Shown here one piece after another: positions 8,888-17,474 of a stretch of DNA of 64,000 nt. The DNA comes from Actinacidiphila bryophytorum. Lineage in GTDB: Bacteria; Actinomycetota; Actinomycetes; Streptomycetales; Streptomycetaceae. How positions within the stretch are numbered: position 1 is the first letter of the stretch; the number at the start of each line of letters is the position of its first letter. Below the pieces are notes generated by a model that was not told the origin of the DNA, searched no databases, and saw nothing but the letters and a program-made list of their open reading frames with translations. The position numbers were made by a program, and so were the translations under genes. The stretch covers positions 310,001 to 374,000 of the forward strand of contig NZ_JAFFIX010000002.1 in the NCBI RefSeq assembly GCF_016916835.1, in the 5' to 3' direction.

Positions 8888-10488
8888 GCGCCCCGGCCGG
8901 CAGCGCGACCCTGACCCGGCTGGCGCTGCGCCGCGACCGCGTCATGATCCCCGGCTGGATCTACGCTCTGGCCGCCACCGCCGTCGGCAGCGCGGTGTCC
9001 TACCGCTCGCTCTACGCCGACCAGGCCGACCGCACCGACTTCCAGCGCAGTACGAACGCCAGCGGGCCGCTGCGGGCGTTCTACGGGCCGATCTACGACG
9101 CCCACTCCGTGGGCGCCCTCACCGCCTGGCGGATCGGCGTCATCGGGGCGGCGCTCGCCGGGCTGATGAGCATCCTGCTGGTCGTCAGGCACACCCGCGA
9201 GGAGGAGGAGACCGGCCGCCAGGAGATGCTGGGCGCCACCATGGTCGACCGGCGGGCGCCGCTGACCGCGGCCCTCACGGCGACGGCGGCGGCCGACGCC
9301 GTGGTCGCGCTGGTGGTCGCAGCCGGCATGGCGGTGCTCGGCGAGAGCCCCGCCGGGTCGGTCGCGCTGGGGCTGCAACTGGCCGCGGGCGGCCTGGCCT
9401 TCGGGGCGGTCGCCGCGGTCACCGCCCAGCTCACCGCGAGCGCCAGGCTCGCCAGGGGGCTGGCGGGCACGGTGCTGGGGGCCGCCTTCCTGCTGCGGGC
9501 GGCGGGGGACGCCGGAAGCACCGGCGGGTCCTCGCCCCTGGTGTGGGCCTCGCCGCTGGGCTGGCTGGAGCATCTGCACCCCTACGCCGGGGAGTCCTGG
9601 TGGGTGCTGGCACCGGTCGCCGGATTCGCCGCGCTGTGCTGCGCTGCCGCCTATGCGCTGGTCGAACGGCGCGACATCGGGGCGAGCCTGCTGCCCGCAA
9701 GGCCGGGACCCGCGGGCGCGGGCCGGCTGCTGCGCGGCCCCTCCGGGCTGGCCTGGCGCCTCCAGCGCGGCAGCCTGTACGGCTGGGGCGCGGGCCTGCT
9801 GGTCGCCGGGGCCGTCTACGGCTCGGTCACCGACTCGGTCGGCGACATCGTCGGAGACAACGGCCAGGTCGGCGACATCATCGAGCGGATGGGCGGCCAC
9901 ACCGGCCTGACCGACGCCTTCCTGGCCACGGTCATGGGCGTCTACGGCATCGCCGCCGGCGGCTACGCGGTGCAGAGCCTGCTGCGGCTGCGCGCCGAGG
10001 AGAGCGCGGGCGGTGCGGAGGCGCTGCTCGCCCACCCGGTGGGGCGGCTGCGCTGGGCGGCGGGCCACCTGGCGCACGCCCTGCTCGGCCCGGTGCTGCT
10101 GCTGGCCGCGGCAGGGGCCGCGACCGGCCTGGCGTACGGGCTGGCCGTCCATGACGTCGGCGGGCAGCTGCCCCGGCTGACCGGGGCGGCGGTCGGCCAG
10201 GCGCCGGCGGTGTGGGTGCTCGTGGGCCTCGGCGTGCTGCTCTTCGGGCTGCGGCCGCGGGCCGCCTCCGCCGCCTGGGGGCTGCTGGCGGCGTGCGTGC
10301 TGCTCGGCCAGCTCGGCCCGGTGCTGCGGCTGCCCCAGCCGGTGCTCGACGTGTCGCCGTTCACGCACCTGCCGGACCTGCCGGGAAGCCACGTGGCGGC
10401 GACCCCGTACGCCTGGCTCATACTCGTCGCCGCCGCGGCGCTGGCCGCGGGCCTGGCCGGGCTGCGGCGCCGGGACCTCACCAGCTGA
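8884..10488 (+). CDS. ABC exporter, permease subunit
   Basis: 534-aa integral membrane protein with about twelve hydrophobic segments in two halves, joined near residue 265-295 by a charged linker. The N-terminus begins with a short cytoplasmic stretch and then [13 protein letters not shown]. It resembles the large ABC-2 permeases annotated as exporters of polyketide antibiotics. The start is a GTG that overlaps the ATPase stop codon. Its own stop overlaps the stop of the convergent P450 gene by 11 bp. The substrate cannot be inferred. Confidence 0.88.
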   Translation: MSAPAGSATLTRLALRRDRVMIPGWIYALAATAVGSAVSYRSLYADQADRTDFQRSTNASGPLRAFYGPIYDAHSVGALTAWRIGVIGAALAGLMSILLVVRHTREEEETGRQEMLGATMVDRRAPLTAALTATAAADAVVALVVAAGMAVLGESPAGSVALGLQLAAGGLAFGAVAAVTAQLTASARLARGLAGTVLGAAFLLRAAGDAGSTGGSSPLVWASPLGWLEHLHPYAGESWWVLAPVAGFAALCCAAAYALVERRDIGASLLPARPGPAGAGRLLRGPSGLAWRLQRGSLYGWGAGLLVAGAVYGSVTDSVGDIVGDNGQVGDIIERMGGHTGLTDAFLATVMGVYGIAAGGYAVQSLLRLRAEESAGGAEALLAHPVGRLRWAAGHLAHALLGPVLLLAAAGAATGLAYGLAVHDVGGQLPRLTGAAVGQAPAVWVLVGLGVLLFGLRPRAASAAWGLLAACVLLGQLGPVLRLPQPVLDVSPFTHLPDLPGSHVAATPYAWLILVAAAALAAGLAGLRRRDLTS

Positions 10489-11698
10489 CCAGCAGCTCCT
10501 CCACCCCGCGGATGACGTAGTTCGGCCGCCAGCGCGGCTCGGACAGCAGCCGCATCCCGGGGGCGTGCCGCAGGAAGGTGCCGAAGGAGGCGCTGAGTTC
10601 GAGGCGGGCCAGCGGGGCGCCCAGGCAGTAGTGGATGCCCGCGCCGAAGCTGACGTGCCGGTTGTCGAAGGCCGGCCGGGTCACGTCGAAGCGGTCGGGG
10701 TCCTCGAAGCGGGCGGGGTCGCGGTTCGCCGAGCCGAACAGCAGGGCCACCTCGGAGCCGCGCGGGATCACCGTCCCGCCGACCTCGATGTCGTCCAGCA
10801 CCCAGCGCTCGAACAGCTGCAGCGGGGTGTCGTAGCGCAGCATCTCCTCCACGCCGTCCCGCAGCCGCTGCGGCACCTCCTGGAGGACCCGCAGCTGGTC
10901 GGGGTGCCGGAAGAGGGTCAGCCAGCCCAGCGTGGTGGTGTTGACGGTGGCCTCGTGGCCGGCGTTCAGCAGCAGCACACAGGTGGAGACCATCTCCTGC
11001 TCGCTGAGCACGTCGCCGTCGTCCTGGACCGCGATCAGCGCGCTGATCAGGTCCTCGCCCGGTTCGGTGCGCCGGACGGCGATCAGCTCCCGCAGATAGG
11101 CGGAGAACTCCTCGCTGGCGGTCACCGCGGCGCGGGCGGCGTCGGGGCCGGGGTTCAGCTCGTACATCCCGGTCATGGCCGCCGACCAGGGCCGCAGCAG
11201 GTCCCGGTCGGAGGCGGGTATGCCCAGCATCTCGGCGATCACCGCGACCGGCAGCGGCTCGGCGACCTTGGCGTGCAGGTCGCCGCCGCCGTCCGCGTAC
11301 AGCGCCGTGACCAGCTCGGCGGCCAGCCGCTGCACGGTCGGCACCAGCTCCTCCACCCGGCGCGGGGTGAAGGCCTTGGCGACCAGCCGGCGGATGCGGG
11401 TGTGCGCCGGGGCCTCCAGGTCGAGCAGGCCGTTGTCGTTCAGCACGGTGAAGGGTTCGAGCTCGGGCGGCGGCGGGGTGCGGCCGAAGTCCTCGTGCGT
11501 GAAGCGGTGCAGGTAGGTGCGGCCGAGCCGGCGGTCCCGCAGCAGCGCGTTGACGTCGTCGTAGTGCGGGATCAGCCACTGCCGCGTCGGCTCGTAGTAG
11601 AGCGCGCGGCCGGCCGCCCGCAGCTCCTCGTAGGCCGGGTAGGGGTCGGCGGCGAAGGCGCGGGAGTGCGGGGTGAAGACGGCGGGGGCAGATGTCAT
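10478..11698 (-). CDS. cytochrome P450
   Basis: 406-aa soluble haem monooxygenase. The haem-ligand loop [17 protein letters not shown] gives the invariant Cys near residue 355. The I-helix oxygen-activation motif is AGHEAT, the K-helix ExxR is EEMLR, and an [11 protein letters not shown] stretch is typical of actinobacterial CYP105/107-like enzymes. I chose the ATG at 11698, because it overlaps the MBL gene stop (ATGA) and an upstream in-frame ATG would extend into that gene. The substrate is unknown. No ferredoxin gene lies beside it, so electrons must come from elsewhere. Confidence 0.95.
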   Translation of the reverse strand: MTSAPAVFTPHSRAFAADPYPAYEELRAAGRALYYEPTRQWLIPHYDDVNALLRDRRLGRTYLHRFTHEDFGRTPPPPELEPFTVLNDNGLLDLEAPAHTRIRRLVAKAFTPRRVEELVPTVQRLAAELVTALYADGGGDLHAKVAEPLPVAVIAEMLGIPASDRDLLRPWSAAMTGMYELNPGPDAARAAVTASEEFSAYLRELIAVRRTEPGEDLISALIAVQDDGDVLSEQEMVSTCVLLLNAGHEATVNTTTLGWLTLFRHPDQLRVLQEVPQRLRDGVEEMLRYDTPLQLFERWVLDDIEVGGTVIPRGSEVALLFGSANRDPARFEDPDRFDVTRPAFDNRHVSFGAGIHYCLGAPLARLELSASFGTFLRHAPGMRLLSEPRWRPNYVIRGVEELLVSW

Positions 11699-12528
11699 GG
11701 CAGCTCGATGATTCCGTGTTCGCGCAGGTAGTCGAGTTGGGCGCGGACCGAGAGCTCCGCTGCGGGCCACAGTGCCGGGTCGACGTCGGCGTAGACGCGC
11801 GCGACCACCTCGGCCGGGGTGCGCAGGCCCGACTCGACGGCGGTCTCGACCTGGGCGAGCCGGTGGGCACGGTGGGCGAGATAGAACTCGACGGCGCCGC
11901 GGGCGTCGCCGAGCACCGGGCCGTGGCCCGGCAGGACGGTGTCCACACCGCCGTCCACGGTGTGCGCCTGGAGCCGCCGCAGCGAGTCCAGGTAGTCGCC
12001 GAGCCGCCCGTCCGGGTGGGCGACCACGGTGGTGCCGCGGCCGAGCACCGTGTCACCGGTCAGCACCGCGCCGTCGGCCGGCAGCAGGAAGGACAGCGAG
12101 TCCGCGGTGTGGCCTGGAGTGCCCATGACCCGCAGCTCAAGGCCGCCGGTCGTCACCGTGTCGCCCGCGGCCAGCCCCTCGTCCCCCAGCCGCAGCGCCG
12201 GGTCCAGTGCGCGCACCCGGGTGCGGGTCAGCTCCGCGAAACGGGCAGCGCCCTCGGCGTGGTCGGGGTGCCCGTGCGTGAGCAGCGTCAGCGCGACCCG
12301 CTTGCCCGCCTGCTCGGCGGCGGCCACGACGGCGGCCAGGTGGCCCTCGTCCAGCGGCCCCGGGTCGATCACCACGGCGAGCGGCGAGTCGGGCTCGGCG
12401 ACGATCCAGGTGTTCGTGCCGTCCAGCGTCATCGGCGAGGCGTTCGGCGCCAGGACGCACAGCGCCCGGGCCGTCGCCCACCCGCCGATCGCGGCCCGCG
12501 GCCGCCCCGGCGCCGTCCCCGACGTCAC
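11695..12528 (-). CDS. MBL-fold metallo-hydrolase (LACTB2-like)
   Basis: 277-aa hydrolase with the di-metal motif THGHPDH (HxHxDH), a later GHTADS histidine, a GDTVLG aspartate and a final GHGP. The helical C-terminal tail of about 60 residues ([16 protein letters not shown]) is that of the LACTB2/glyoxalase-like subfamily, which includes RNA- and thioester-cleaving members. It begins at a GTG that overlaps the Nudix stop by 4 nt, so Nudix, MBL and P450 form one coupled leftward unit. The Nudix/MBL pairing is common in actinobacteria; the shared substrate is unknown. Confidence 0.9.
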   Translation of the reverse strand: MTSGTAPGRPRAAIGGWATARALCVLAPNASPMTLDGTNTWIVAEPDSPLAVVIDPGPLDEGHLAAVVAAAEQAGKRVALTLLTHGHPDHAEGAARFAELTRTRVRALDPALRLGDEGLAAGDTVTTGGLELRVMGTPGHTADSLSFLLPADGAVLTGDTVLGRGTTVVAHPDGRLGDYLDSLRRLQAHTVDGGVDTVLPGHGPVLGDARGAVEFYLAHRAHRLAQVETAVESGLRTPAEVVARVYADVDPALWPAAELSVRAQLDYLREHGIIELP

Positions 12529-13394
12529 TGCGCCCCACCCCCCGGCGCGGCCAGGGTGAAGGTGAACTCGTCGTGCCCGGGCCAGGTCAGTACGACCGCG
12601 CCGGCCGCGTCCACGGCGGCCGTCGCGATCACCGGGGCCAGGTCGCGCCCCGCCGCGCCGTCCAGGGCCGCGGCCACCGAGCCGTACGGCAGCAGGTCCC
12701 GCAGCATGCTCACGGTCGGCGGCAGCATCGCCAGCTCGCCGCGGTCGTAGCCGGCCACCGCGTCGGCCGGGCGCAGCCAGGCGGTGCGGTCCGCCTCGCC
12801 GGACACGTCCCGGGTGCGCTGGCCCGCGGGCAGTGCCGCCAGGAAGAACCACGTGTCGTAGCGGCGCTCCTCGAACTCCGGGGTGATCCAGCGCCCGAAC
12901 GCCCGCAGCAGGTCGGTGCGCAGCACCAGGCCGCGACGGTCAAGGAAGTCGGCGAACGCCAGGTCGTGCGCGACCAGGGCGGTACGGTCCCGCTCCCAGT
13001 CCTCCCCCGTCGTGTCCGCCACGACCGTGCCGGCGTCCGGGCCGGCCAGCAGCACCCCGGACTCCTCGAACGTCTCGCGCACCGCCGCACACACCACGGC
13101 CTGCGCCTCCGCCGGGCCGACGCCCAGCGCCGCCGCCCACTCCTCCAGCGCGGGACCGGCCCAGCGCACCGGCCGCTCGTCGCGCGGGTCCACCCCGCCG
13201 CCGGGGAAGGCGTACGCGCCCGCCGCGAAGGCCATCGAGGCGCGGCGCCGCAGCATGTGGACGACGGGCAGGTGCCCGTCGTCCTTCAGCAGCAGGACCG
13301 TCGCCGCCCGCCGCGGCACCACCGGCTGCAGCTCCCCCCGGGTCAGCGCCCGGATCCGCTCCGGCCACGCCGCCGGCACACTCATCTTCCCCAT
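12525..13394 (-). CDS. Nudix hydrolase (large, NUDT19-like)
   Basis: 289-aa hydrolase of nucleoside-diphosphate-linked compounds. The Nudix region starts at AYAFPGGGVDPRDE and the catalytic helix is RETFEESG, separated by an insertion of about 30 residues as in NUDT19/CoA-diphosphatase-like enzymes. The family would suggest CoA esters or nucleotide sugars as substrate, but nothing here decides this. The start at 13394 is preceded by AGGG. A second ATG at 13385 is equally possible. It is the first gene of the Nudix-MBL-P450 unit. Confidence 0.87.
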   Translation of the reverse strand: MGKMSVPAAWPERIRALTRGELQPVVPRRAATVLLLKDDGHLPVVHMLRRRASMAFAAGAYAFPGGGVDPRDERPVRWAGPALEEWAAALGVGPAEAQAVVCAAVRETFEESGVLLAGPDAGTVVADTTGEDWERDRTALVAHDLAFADFLDRRGLVLRTDLLRAFGRWITPEFEERRYDTWFFLAALPAGQRTRDVSGEADRTAWLRPADAVAGYDRGELAMLPPTVSMLRDLLPYGSVAAALDGAAGRDLAPVIATAAVDAAGAVVLTWPGHDEFTFTLAAPGGGAQ

Positions 13395-13616
13395 GCGCCG
13401 ACCCTACGTTCCCCTCTCCGCAAGGGGGCAACCCTTGGGGGGCGCGGGGCTGCACCTGATCTGCGGCGCGCCCCTGAAAACGCTCGCCCTCTGCGGAGGA
13501 GGCACCCAGGGCGTGCCCGCCCCCCTGAAAAACGCTCACCGCCCTGCGCAAGGGCAACGCCCTGGTGGCTCGGCCCCGCCGAATATGTGCTCGGCCCCGC
13601 CGAAAAAGCCCCCCGC
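13395..13616. repeat. repeat-rich intergenic spacer
   Basis: There is no gene in these 222 bases. The 16-mer GCTCGGCCCCGCCGAA occurs at 13568-13583 and again at 13589-13604. A CCCTGAAAA(A)CGCTC element occurs near 13472 and near 13523. The ggcgcggggctg motif at 13441 resembles dispersed intergenic elements common in Streptomyces. No terminator with a U-tract was seen. Confidence 0.6.
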
Positions 13617-14084
13617 TCAGGGGGCGAGTTCGACCTGGAGCTCGACTTCGACGGGGGCGTCGAGGGGCAGAACCGCGACCCCCACGGCGCTACGCGCGTG
13701 AACCCCCTTCTCACCCAGCACCTCGCCGAGAAGCTCACTGGCCCCGTTGACGACCGCCGGCTGCCCGGTGAAGGACGGGGCGGAGGCGACGAAGCCCACG
13801 ACCTTCACCACGCGCGCGATGCGGTCGAGGTCGCCGACGACCGACTTGACCGCGGCCAGCGCGTTGAGCGCGCAGACGCGCGCCAGCTCCTTGGCCTCCT
13901 CGGGCGTGACGCCCGCACCCACCTTGCCGGTTGCCGGCAGCTTGCCCTCCACCATGGGCAGCTGGCCGGACGTGTAGACGTACGCGCCGGAGCGTACGGC
14001 CGGCTGGTAGGACGCCAGAGGCGGCACCACCTCGGGCAGCGTCAGGCCCAGTTCTGCGAGCCGGGACGCGACGGCCCCGCTCAC
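13617..14084 (-). CDS. RidA/YjgF-family deaminase
   Basis: 155-aa protein of the Rid family, which hydrolyses reactive enamine/imine intermediates released by PLP enzymes. The fold is recognisable from YVYTSGQLP near residue 35-43, the ALNALAAVKSVVGDLDRI helix and the C-terminal VEVELQVE strand. In the active-site region the usual RidA arginine-containing motif appears as VHARSAVGVAVLPLDAPVE, with the Arg kept. It starts at a GTG overlapping the stop of the 52-aa DUF4177 gene by 4 nt, so the two are coupled. Confidence 0.92.
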   Translation of the reverse strand: MSGAVASRLAELGLTLPEVVPPLASYQPAVRSGAYVYTSGQLPMVEGKLPATGKVGAGVTPEEAKELARVCALNALAAVKSVVGDLDRIARVVKVVGFVASAPSFTGQPAVVNGASELLGEVLGEKGVHARSAVGVAVLPLDAPVEVELQVELAP

Positions 14085-14239
14085 GCCTTCTCCCGCTTGA
14101 GGTAGGCGACGAGCTGCTCGGAGTTGGGTCCCGGCACGACCTGGACCAGCTCCCAGCCGTCGTCACCCCAGGTGTCGAGGATCTGCTTGGTCGCGTGCAC
14201 GAGCAGCGGCACGGTCGCGTATTCCCACTTCTTCGCCAT
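14081..14239 (-). CDS. DUF4177-like small protein, 52 aa
   Basis: A complete small gene starts at ATG 14239 and ends in TGA 14081-14083. The protein is MAKKWEYATVPL..., then TWGDDGWELVQVV..., and ends YLKREKA. The pattern K(W/Y)EY...GWELV is the DUF4177 signature. It overlaps RidA by 4 nt and so is probably made with it. It faces the ArsA-like gene across 67 nt. Function is unknown; the tiny size and conserved WELV core suggest a binding rather than a catalytic role. Confidence 0.82.
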   Translation of the reverse strand: MAKKWEYATVPLLVHATKQILDTWGDDGWELVQVVPGPNSEQLVAYLKREKA

Positions 14240-14306
14240 GCCGCGACTTTATCGCCTCGCCGGGACCCAGGGCGTGGCCCGCCCCGCCAGTGGTTAGGCT
14301 CGCAAG

Positions 14307-15452
14307 GTGAGCGCTCACCAGTCATCCGCCGTCCGGCTGCACATCGTGACCGGCAAGGGCGGCACGGGCAAGACCACGGTCGCCGCCTCGCTGGCGCTCG
14401 CCCTCGCGGCGGAGGGCCGGCGGGTCCTGCTGGTGGAGGTCGAGGAGCGGCAGGGCATCGCGCAGCTCTTCGAGACCGAGGCGCTGCCGTACGAGGAGCG
14501 CAGGATCGCTTCCGCGTCGGGTGGCGGCGAGGTGCACGCGCTGGCCATCGACGCCGAGCTGGCGATGCTGGACTACCTGGACATGTTCTACAAGCTGGGC
14601 CGGGCGGGCCGCGCCCTGAAGAAGCTCGGCGCGATCGACTTCGCGACGACCGTCGCCCCCGGCATCAGGGACGTGCTGCTCACCGGCAAGGTGTGCGAGG
14701 CGGTCCGCCGCAAGGACAAGGCGGGCTGGCCGGTGTACGACGCCGTCGTGCTCGACGCCCCGCCGACCGGCCGCATCACCCGCTTCCTCAACGTCAACGA
14801 CGAGGTCGCGGGCCTGGCGCGGATGGGGCCGATACACAACCAGGCGCAGGCGGTGATGCGGGTGCTCAAGTCCCCGCAGACCGCGATCCACCTGGTGACG
14901 CTGCTGGAGGAGATGCCGGTCCAGGAGACCATGGACGGCGTCGCCGAGCTGCGGGCCGCAGGCCTTCCGGTGGGCGCGGTCATCGTCAACATGGTGCGCC
15001 CTGTGCTGCTGGGCGACGCCGACCTGGCCAAGGCGGCCGCCGACCGCAGCGCCGTTGCCGTCGGCAAGCGGCGTACCGCGGTCGCCAAGGCGCTGTCGCA
15101 GGCGGGCCTGGGCGGGGCCAGGCGCGGCGGGGTCGCGGAGCGGCTGGTGGACCCGCTGCTCGCGCAGGCCCACGAGCACGCCCAGCGGGTGGTCCTGGAG
15201 CGCGAGCAGCGCGCCGAGATCGCCGCGCTCGGCCTGCCGGTGCGCGAGCTGGACCTGCTCGGCGACGGCGTCGACCTCGGCGGCCTCTACCGGCTGGCCG
15301 ACAGCCTGCGCAAACAGGCCGTCCCCGGCGTCATGGAGGCCGCAGCCCGCGCGAAGGGCCGGACAGCGGCGGCGGGCGGCCCCGAGGACGACGACATCGA
15401 GGACGCCGACGACGCCGACGACGAGGACGAGGACGAGGACGAGGACGCCTGA
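14307..15452 (+). CDS. ArsA/GET3-type ATPase (first of pair)
   Basis: 381-aa cytosolic ATPase of the SIMIBI class. It has a deviant Walker A (TGKGGTGKTT, residues about 13-22), a VEVEERQGI switch region and VVLDAPPTGRITRFL near residue 150, the Walker B-like DAPPTG motif of ArsA proteins. The C-terminus ends in a run of about 25 acidic residues (Asp/Glu), which is unusual. The start is a GTG. It is followed after 1 nt by a second ArsA-like gene. The pair lies next to wblA and the PBP gene, an arrangement I know from Streptomyces coelicolor (SCO3577-SCO3580). The transported or inserted client is not known; arsenic resistance is not implied. Confidence 0.88.
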   Translation: MSAHQSSAVRLHIVTGKGGTGKTTVAASLALALAAEGRRVLLVEVEERQGIAQLFETEALPYEERRIASASGGGEVHALAIDAELAMLDYLDMFYKLGRAGRALKKLGAIDFATTVAPGIRDVLLTGKVCEAVRRKDKAGWPVYDAVVLDAPPTGRITRFLNVNDEVAGLARMGPIHNQAQAVMRVLKSPQTAIHLVTLLEEMPVQETMDGVAELRAAGLPVGAVIVNMVRPVLLGDADLAKAAADRSAVAVGKRRTAVAKALSQAGLGGARRGGVAERLVDPLLAQAHEHAQRVVLEREQRAEIAALGLPVRELDLLGDGVDLGGLYRLADSLRKQAVPGVMEAAARAKGRTAAAGGPEDDDIEDADDADDEDEDEDEDA

Positions 15453-15453
15453 G

Positions 15454-16776
15454 ATGAGCCTGCAGAGCCCCGTACTGGAGATCGACCCGCTGCTGGACGA
15501 CCGGAAGACCCGGATCGTCGTCTGCTGCGGCTCGGGCGGCGTCGGCAAGACCACGACGGCCGCGGCCCTGGGCGTACGGGCTGCCGAGCGCGGGCGTACC
15601 GCGGTGGTGCTGACCATCGACCCGGCCCGCCGGCTGGCGCAGTCGATGGGGCTGACGGAGTTGGACAACACACCGCGCGAAGTGGCTGGAATCGATCGGT
15701 CGGCCGGCGGCTCGCTGCACGCGATGATGCTGGACATGAAACGGACGTTCGACGAGGTCGTCGTCCAGCACTCCGACCCCGAGCGGGCCAGGGCGATCCT
15801 GGAGAACCCCTTCTACCAGTCGCTGTCGGCCGGTTTCGCCGGCACCCAGGAGTACATGGCGATGGAGAAGCTGGGGCAGCTGCGCGCCCAGGACGCCTGG
15901 GACCTGATCATCGTGGACACCCCGCCGAGCCGCAGCGCGCTGGACTTCCTCGACGCGCCCAAGCGGCTCGGCTCCTTCCTCGACGGCCGCTTCATCAAGC
16001 TGCTGATGGCCCCGGCGAAGGTCGGCGGCCGGGCCGGGGTGAAGTTCCTCAACATCGGGATGTCGATGATGACCGGCACCCTGAGCAAGGTGATGGGCGC
16101 CGGCCTGCTGCGTGACGTGCAGACCTTCGTGGCGGCGATGGACACGATGTTCGGCGGCTTCCGCACCCGCGCCGACGCCACGTACCGGCTGCTCCAGGCG
16201 CCCGGCACCGCCTTCCTCGTCGTCGCGGCCCCGGAGCGGGACGCGCTGCGGGAGGCCGCGTACTTCGTGGAGCGGCTCGCCGACGAGGACATGCCGCTGG
16301 CCGGCCTCGTACTGAACCGGGTGCACGGCAGCGGGGCGGCCCAGCTGACCGCGGAGCGCGCGCTGGCGGCGGCGGAGGCGCTGGAGGACTACGTGGCCGA
16401 GCGCGCCGCGGAGAGCGAGGCCGAGGGCACGGACGGAAGCACCGTCGACGGCGCCGGGGCGCACTCCGGCGCGGAAGGCGAAGAAAATCTTGCCGGCGGC
16501 GGCATTGTGGATCAACGGGCCGGGCATGATGACTCCCGGCAGGACCTGCCGGCGGGCACCGACGACTCGGAGCGGCTCGCCGCCGGACTCCTGCGCCTCC
16601 ATGCGGAACGCATGCAGGTGGTCGCGCGTGAACGACGCACCCGCGACCGCTTCGTGTCAGTGCACCCCGAAGTACCGATGGTGGATGTCACCGCCCTGCC
16701 GGGCGACGTACACGACCTGGAGGGTTTGCGGGCGATCGGTCAGGAACTCGCGGAGGGTCAGCCCGCCGCGGCGTAG
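15454..16776 (+). CDS. ArsA/GET3-type ATPase (second of pair)
   Basis: 440-aa partner ATPase. The P-loop is CGSGGVGKTTT (about 25-35), the switch is LTIDPARRLAQSMGL, and the adenine/Walker B region is IIVDTPPSRSALDFLDAP. A low-complexity insertion rich in Glu and Gly lies at about 315-370, before the final helices. The start ATG at 15454 lies 1 nt after the first ATPase's stop. The two products probably form a heterodimer, by analogy with the two-domain ArsA; this is inference. The last 19 bp overlap the convergent wblA gene. Confidence 0.88.
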   Translation: MSLQSPVLEIDPLLDDRKTRIVVCCGSGGVGKTTTAAALGVRAAERGRTAVVLTIDPARRLAQSMGLTELDNTPREVAGIDRSAGGSLHAMMLDMKRTFDEVVVQHSDPERARAILENPFYQSLSAGFAGTQEYMAMEKLGQLRAQDAWDLIIVDTPPSRSALDFLDAPKRLGSFLDGRFIKLLMAPAKVGGRAGVKFLNIGMSMMTGTLSKVMGAGLLRDVQTFVAAMDTMFGGFRTRADATYRLLQAPGTAFLVVAAPERDALREAAYFVERLADEDMPLAGLVLNRVHGSGAAQLTAERALAAAEALEDYVAERAAESEAEGTDGSTVDGAGAHSGAEGEENLAGGGIVDQRAGHDDSRQDLPAGTDDSERLAAGLLRLHAERMQVVARERRTRDRFVSVHPEVPMVDVTALPGDVHDLEGLRAIGQELAEGQPAAA

Positions 16777-17090
16777 TCGTCCTCGTCACCGAGCGGCAGC
16801 AGACCGGTGCTGCGCTCGTACTCGGTGCGGGCGGTCTCCAGCAGTCTTCGCCAGGAGGTCACCATCGGGCGGCGGCGCAGCAGTGCGCGGCGCTCCCGCT
16901 CGGTCATACCCCCCCACACGCCGAACTCCACCCGGTTGTCGAGCGCGTCGGCCAGGCACTCGGTGCGTACCGGGCATCCGGTGCACACCGCCTTCGCCCG
17001 GTTCTGCGCCGCACCCTGGACGAACAGTTCGTCCGGATCCGTCGTCCTGCATGCGGCCTGCGTGCTCCAGTCGGTTACCCAGCTGCTCAT
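16758..17090 (-). CDS. wblA: WhiB-family regulator WblA
   Basis: 110-aa iron-sulfur transcription factor. Four cluster cysteines are at 14, 36, 39 and 45 (CxxCxxxxxC in the second group), followed by the WhiB turn GVWGG (57-61) and a basic helix RERRALLRRRP for DNA contact. The C-terminal tail ERSTGLLPLG is typical of WblA. I chose the ATG at 17090, which is preceded by GGGAGAGG; the longer frame from 17135 would add an atypical N-terminus. Context (ArsA-like pair on one side, PBP on the other) matches S. coelicolor wblA. There WblA represses antibiotic production and promotes sporulation, which is established for that species and inferred here. Confidence 0.9.
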   Translation of the reverse strand: MSSWVTDWSTQAACRTTDPDELFVQGAAQNRAKAVCTGCPVRTECLADALDNRVEFGVWGGMTERERRALLRRRPMVTSWRRLLETARTEYERSTGLLPLGDEDDYAAAG

Positions 17091-17474
17091 GCTGGCGCCG
17101 TCCTCTCCCGAATCGAGGCTCCCCCACGGCGGCAACCGGCATATTCACCGGCGCCAGTTGGGACGTTACGGAAGGTAGGCGCGACGCAACAGCCCTTTCA
17201 GGCCCAATCTTGCATGGCCCGAATGGACTATGCGTGCCCAGCAGATCACCCAACGGAGTGACTGCTGGTCGCATCGGACATATGGGGCGATACGGTCAGG
17301 TATCACCCGCCGAAAGGACCAAGTCCCCCGGCATATACCGAAATTCGGGCACCTCTCATCACTCACAAGAGTGATGACGGGAGACAGTGATGCGCCGACG
17401 TTCGCATCCTGTCTGTTACAGACTAGGCGAACACCTGGGCGTACGTCCGGGGAATCGCCACGTAGGCTGCTTCC
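17091..17474. promoter_or_regulatory. wblA/PBP divergent control region with inverted repeats
   Basis: These 384 bases contain no gene and are clearly more AT-rich than their surroundings. At 17356-17377, TCATCACTC and GAGTGATGA form a perfect 9-bp inverted repeat around ACAA. At 17411-17423, GTCTG and CAGAC flank TTA. Both lie nearer the PBP start. They look like regulator-binding sites, but the protein is unknown and exact promoters cannot be fixed by eye. Confidence 0.5.

Noticed and set aside
10478..11698. P450 plus ABC exporter as a secondary-metabolite cluster
   Set aside because: No core biosynthetic enzyme is present and the ABC and P450 genes are convergent, not one operon.
15370..15450. 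GAC/GAG repeat as a possible CRISPR or satellite
   Set aside because: It encodes an in-frame acidic protein tail and has no spacer structure; no CRISPR array was seen anywhere in the window.
14307..16776. ArsA pair as an arsenic-resistance operon
   Set aside because: No arsB, arsC or arsR lies nearby, and the position next to wblA and the PBP gene matches a conserved Streptomyces locus.
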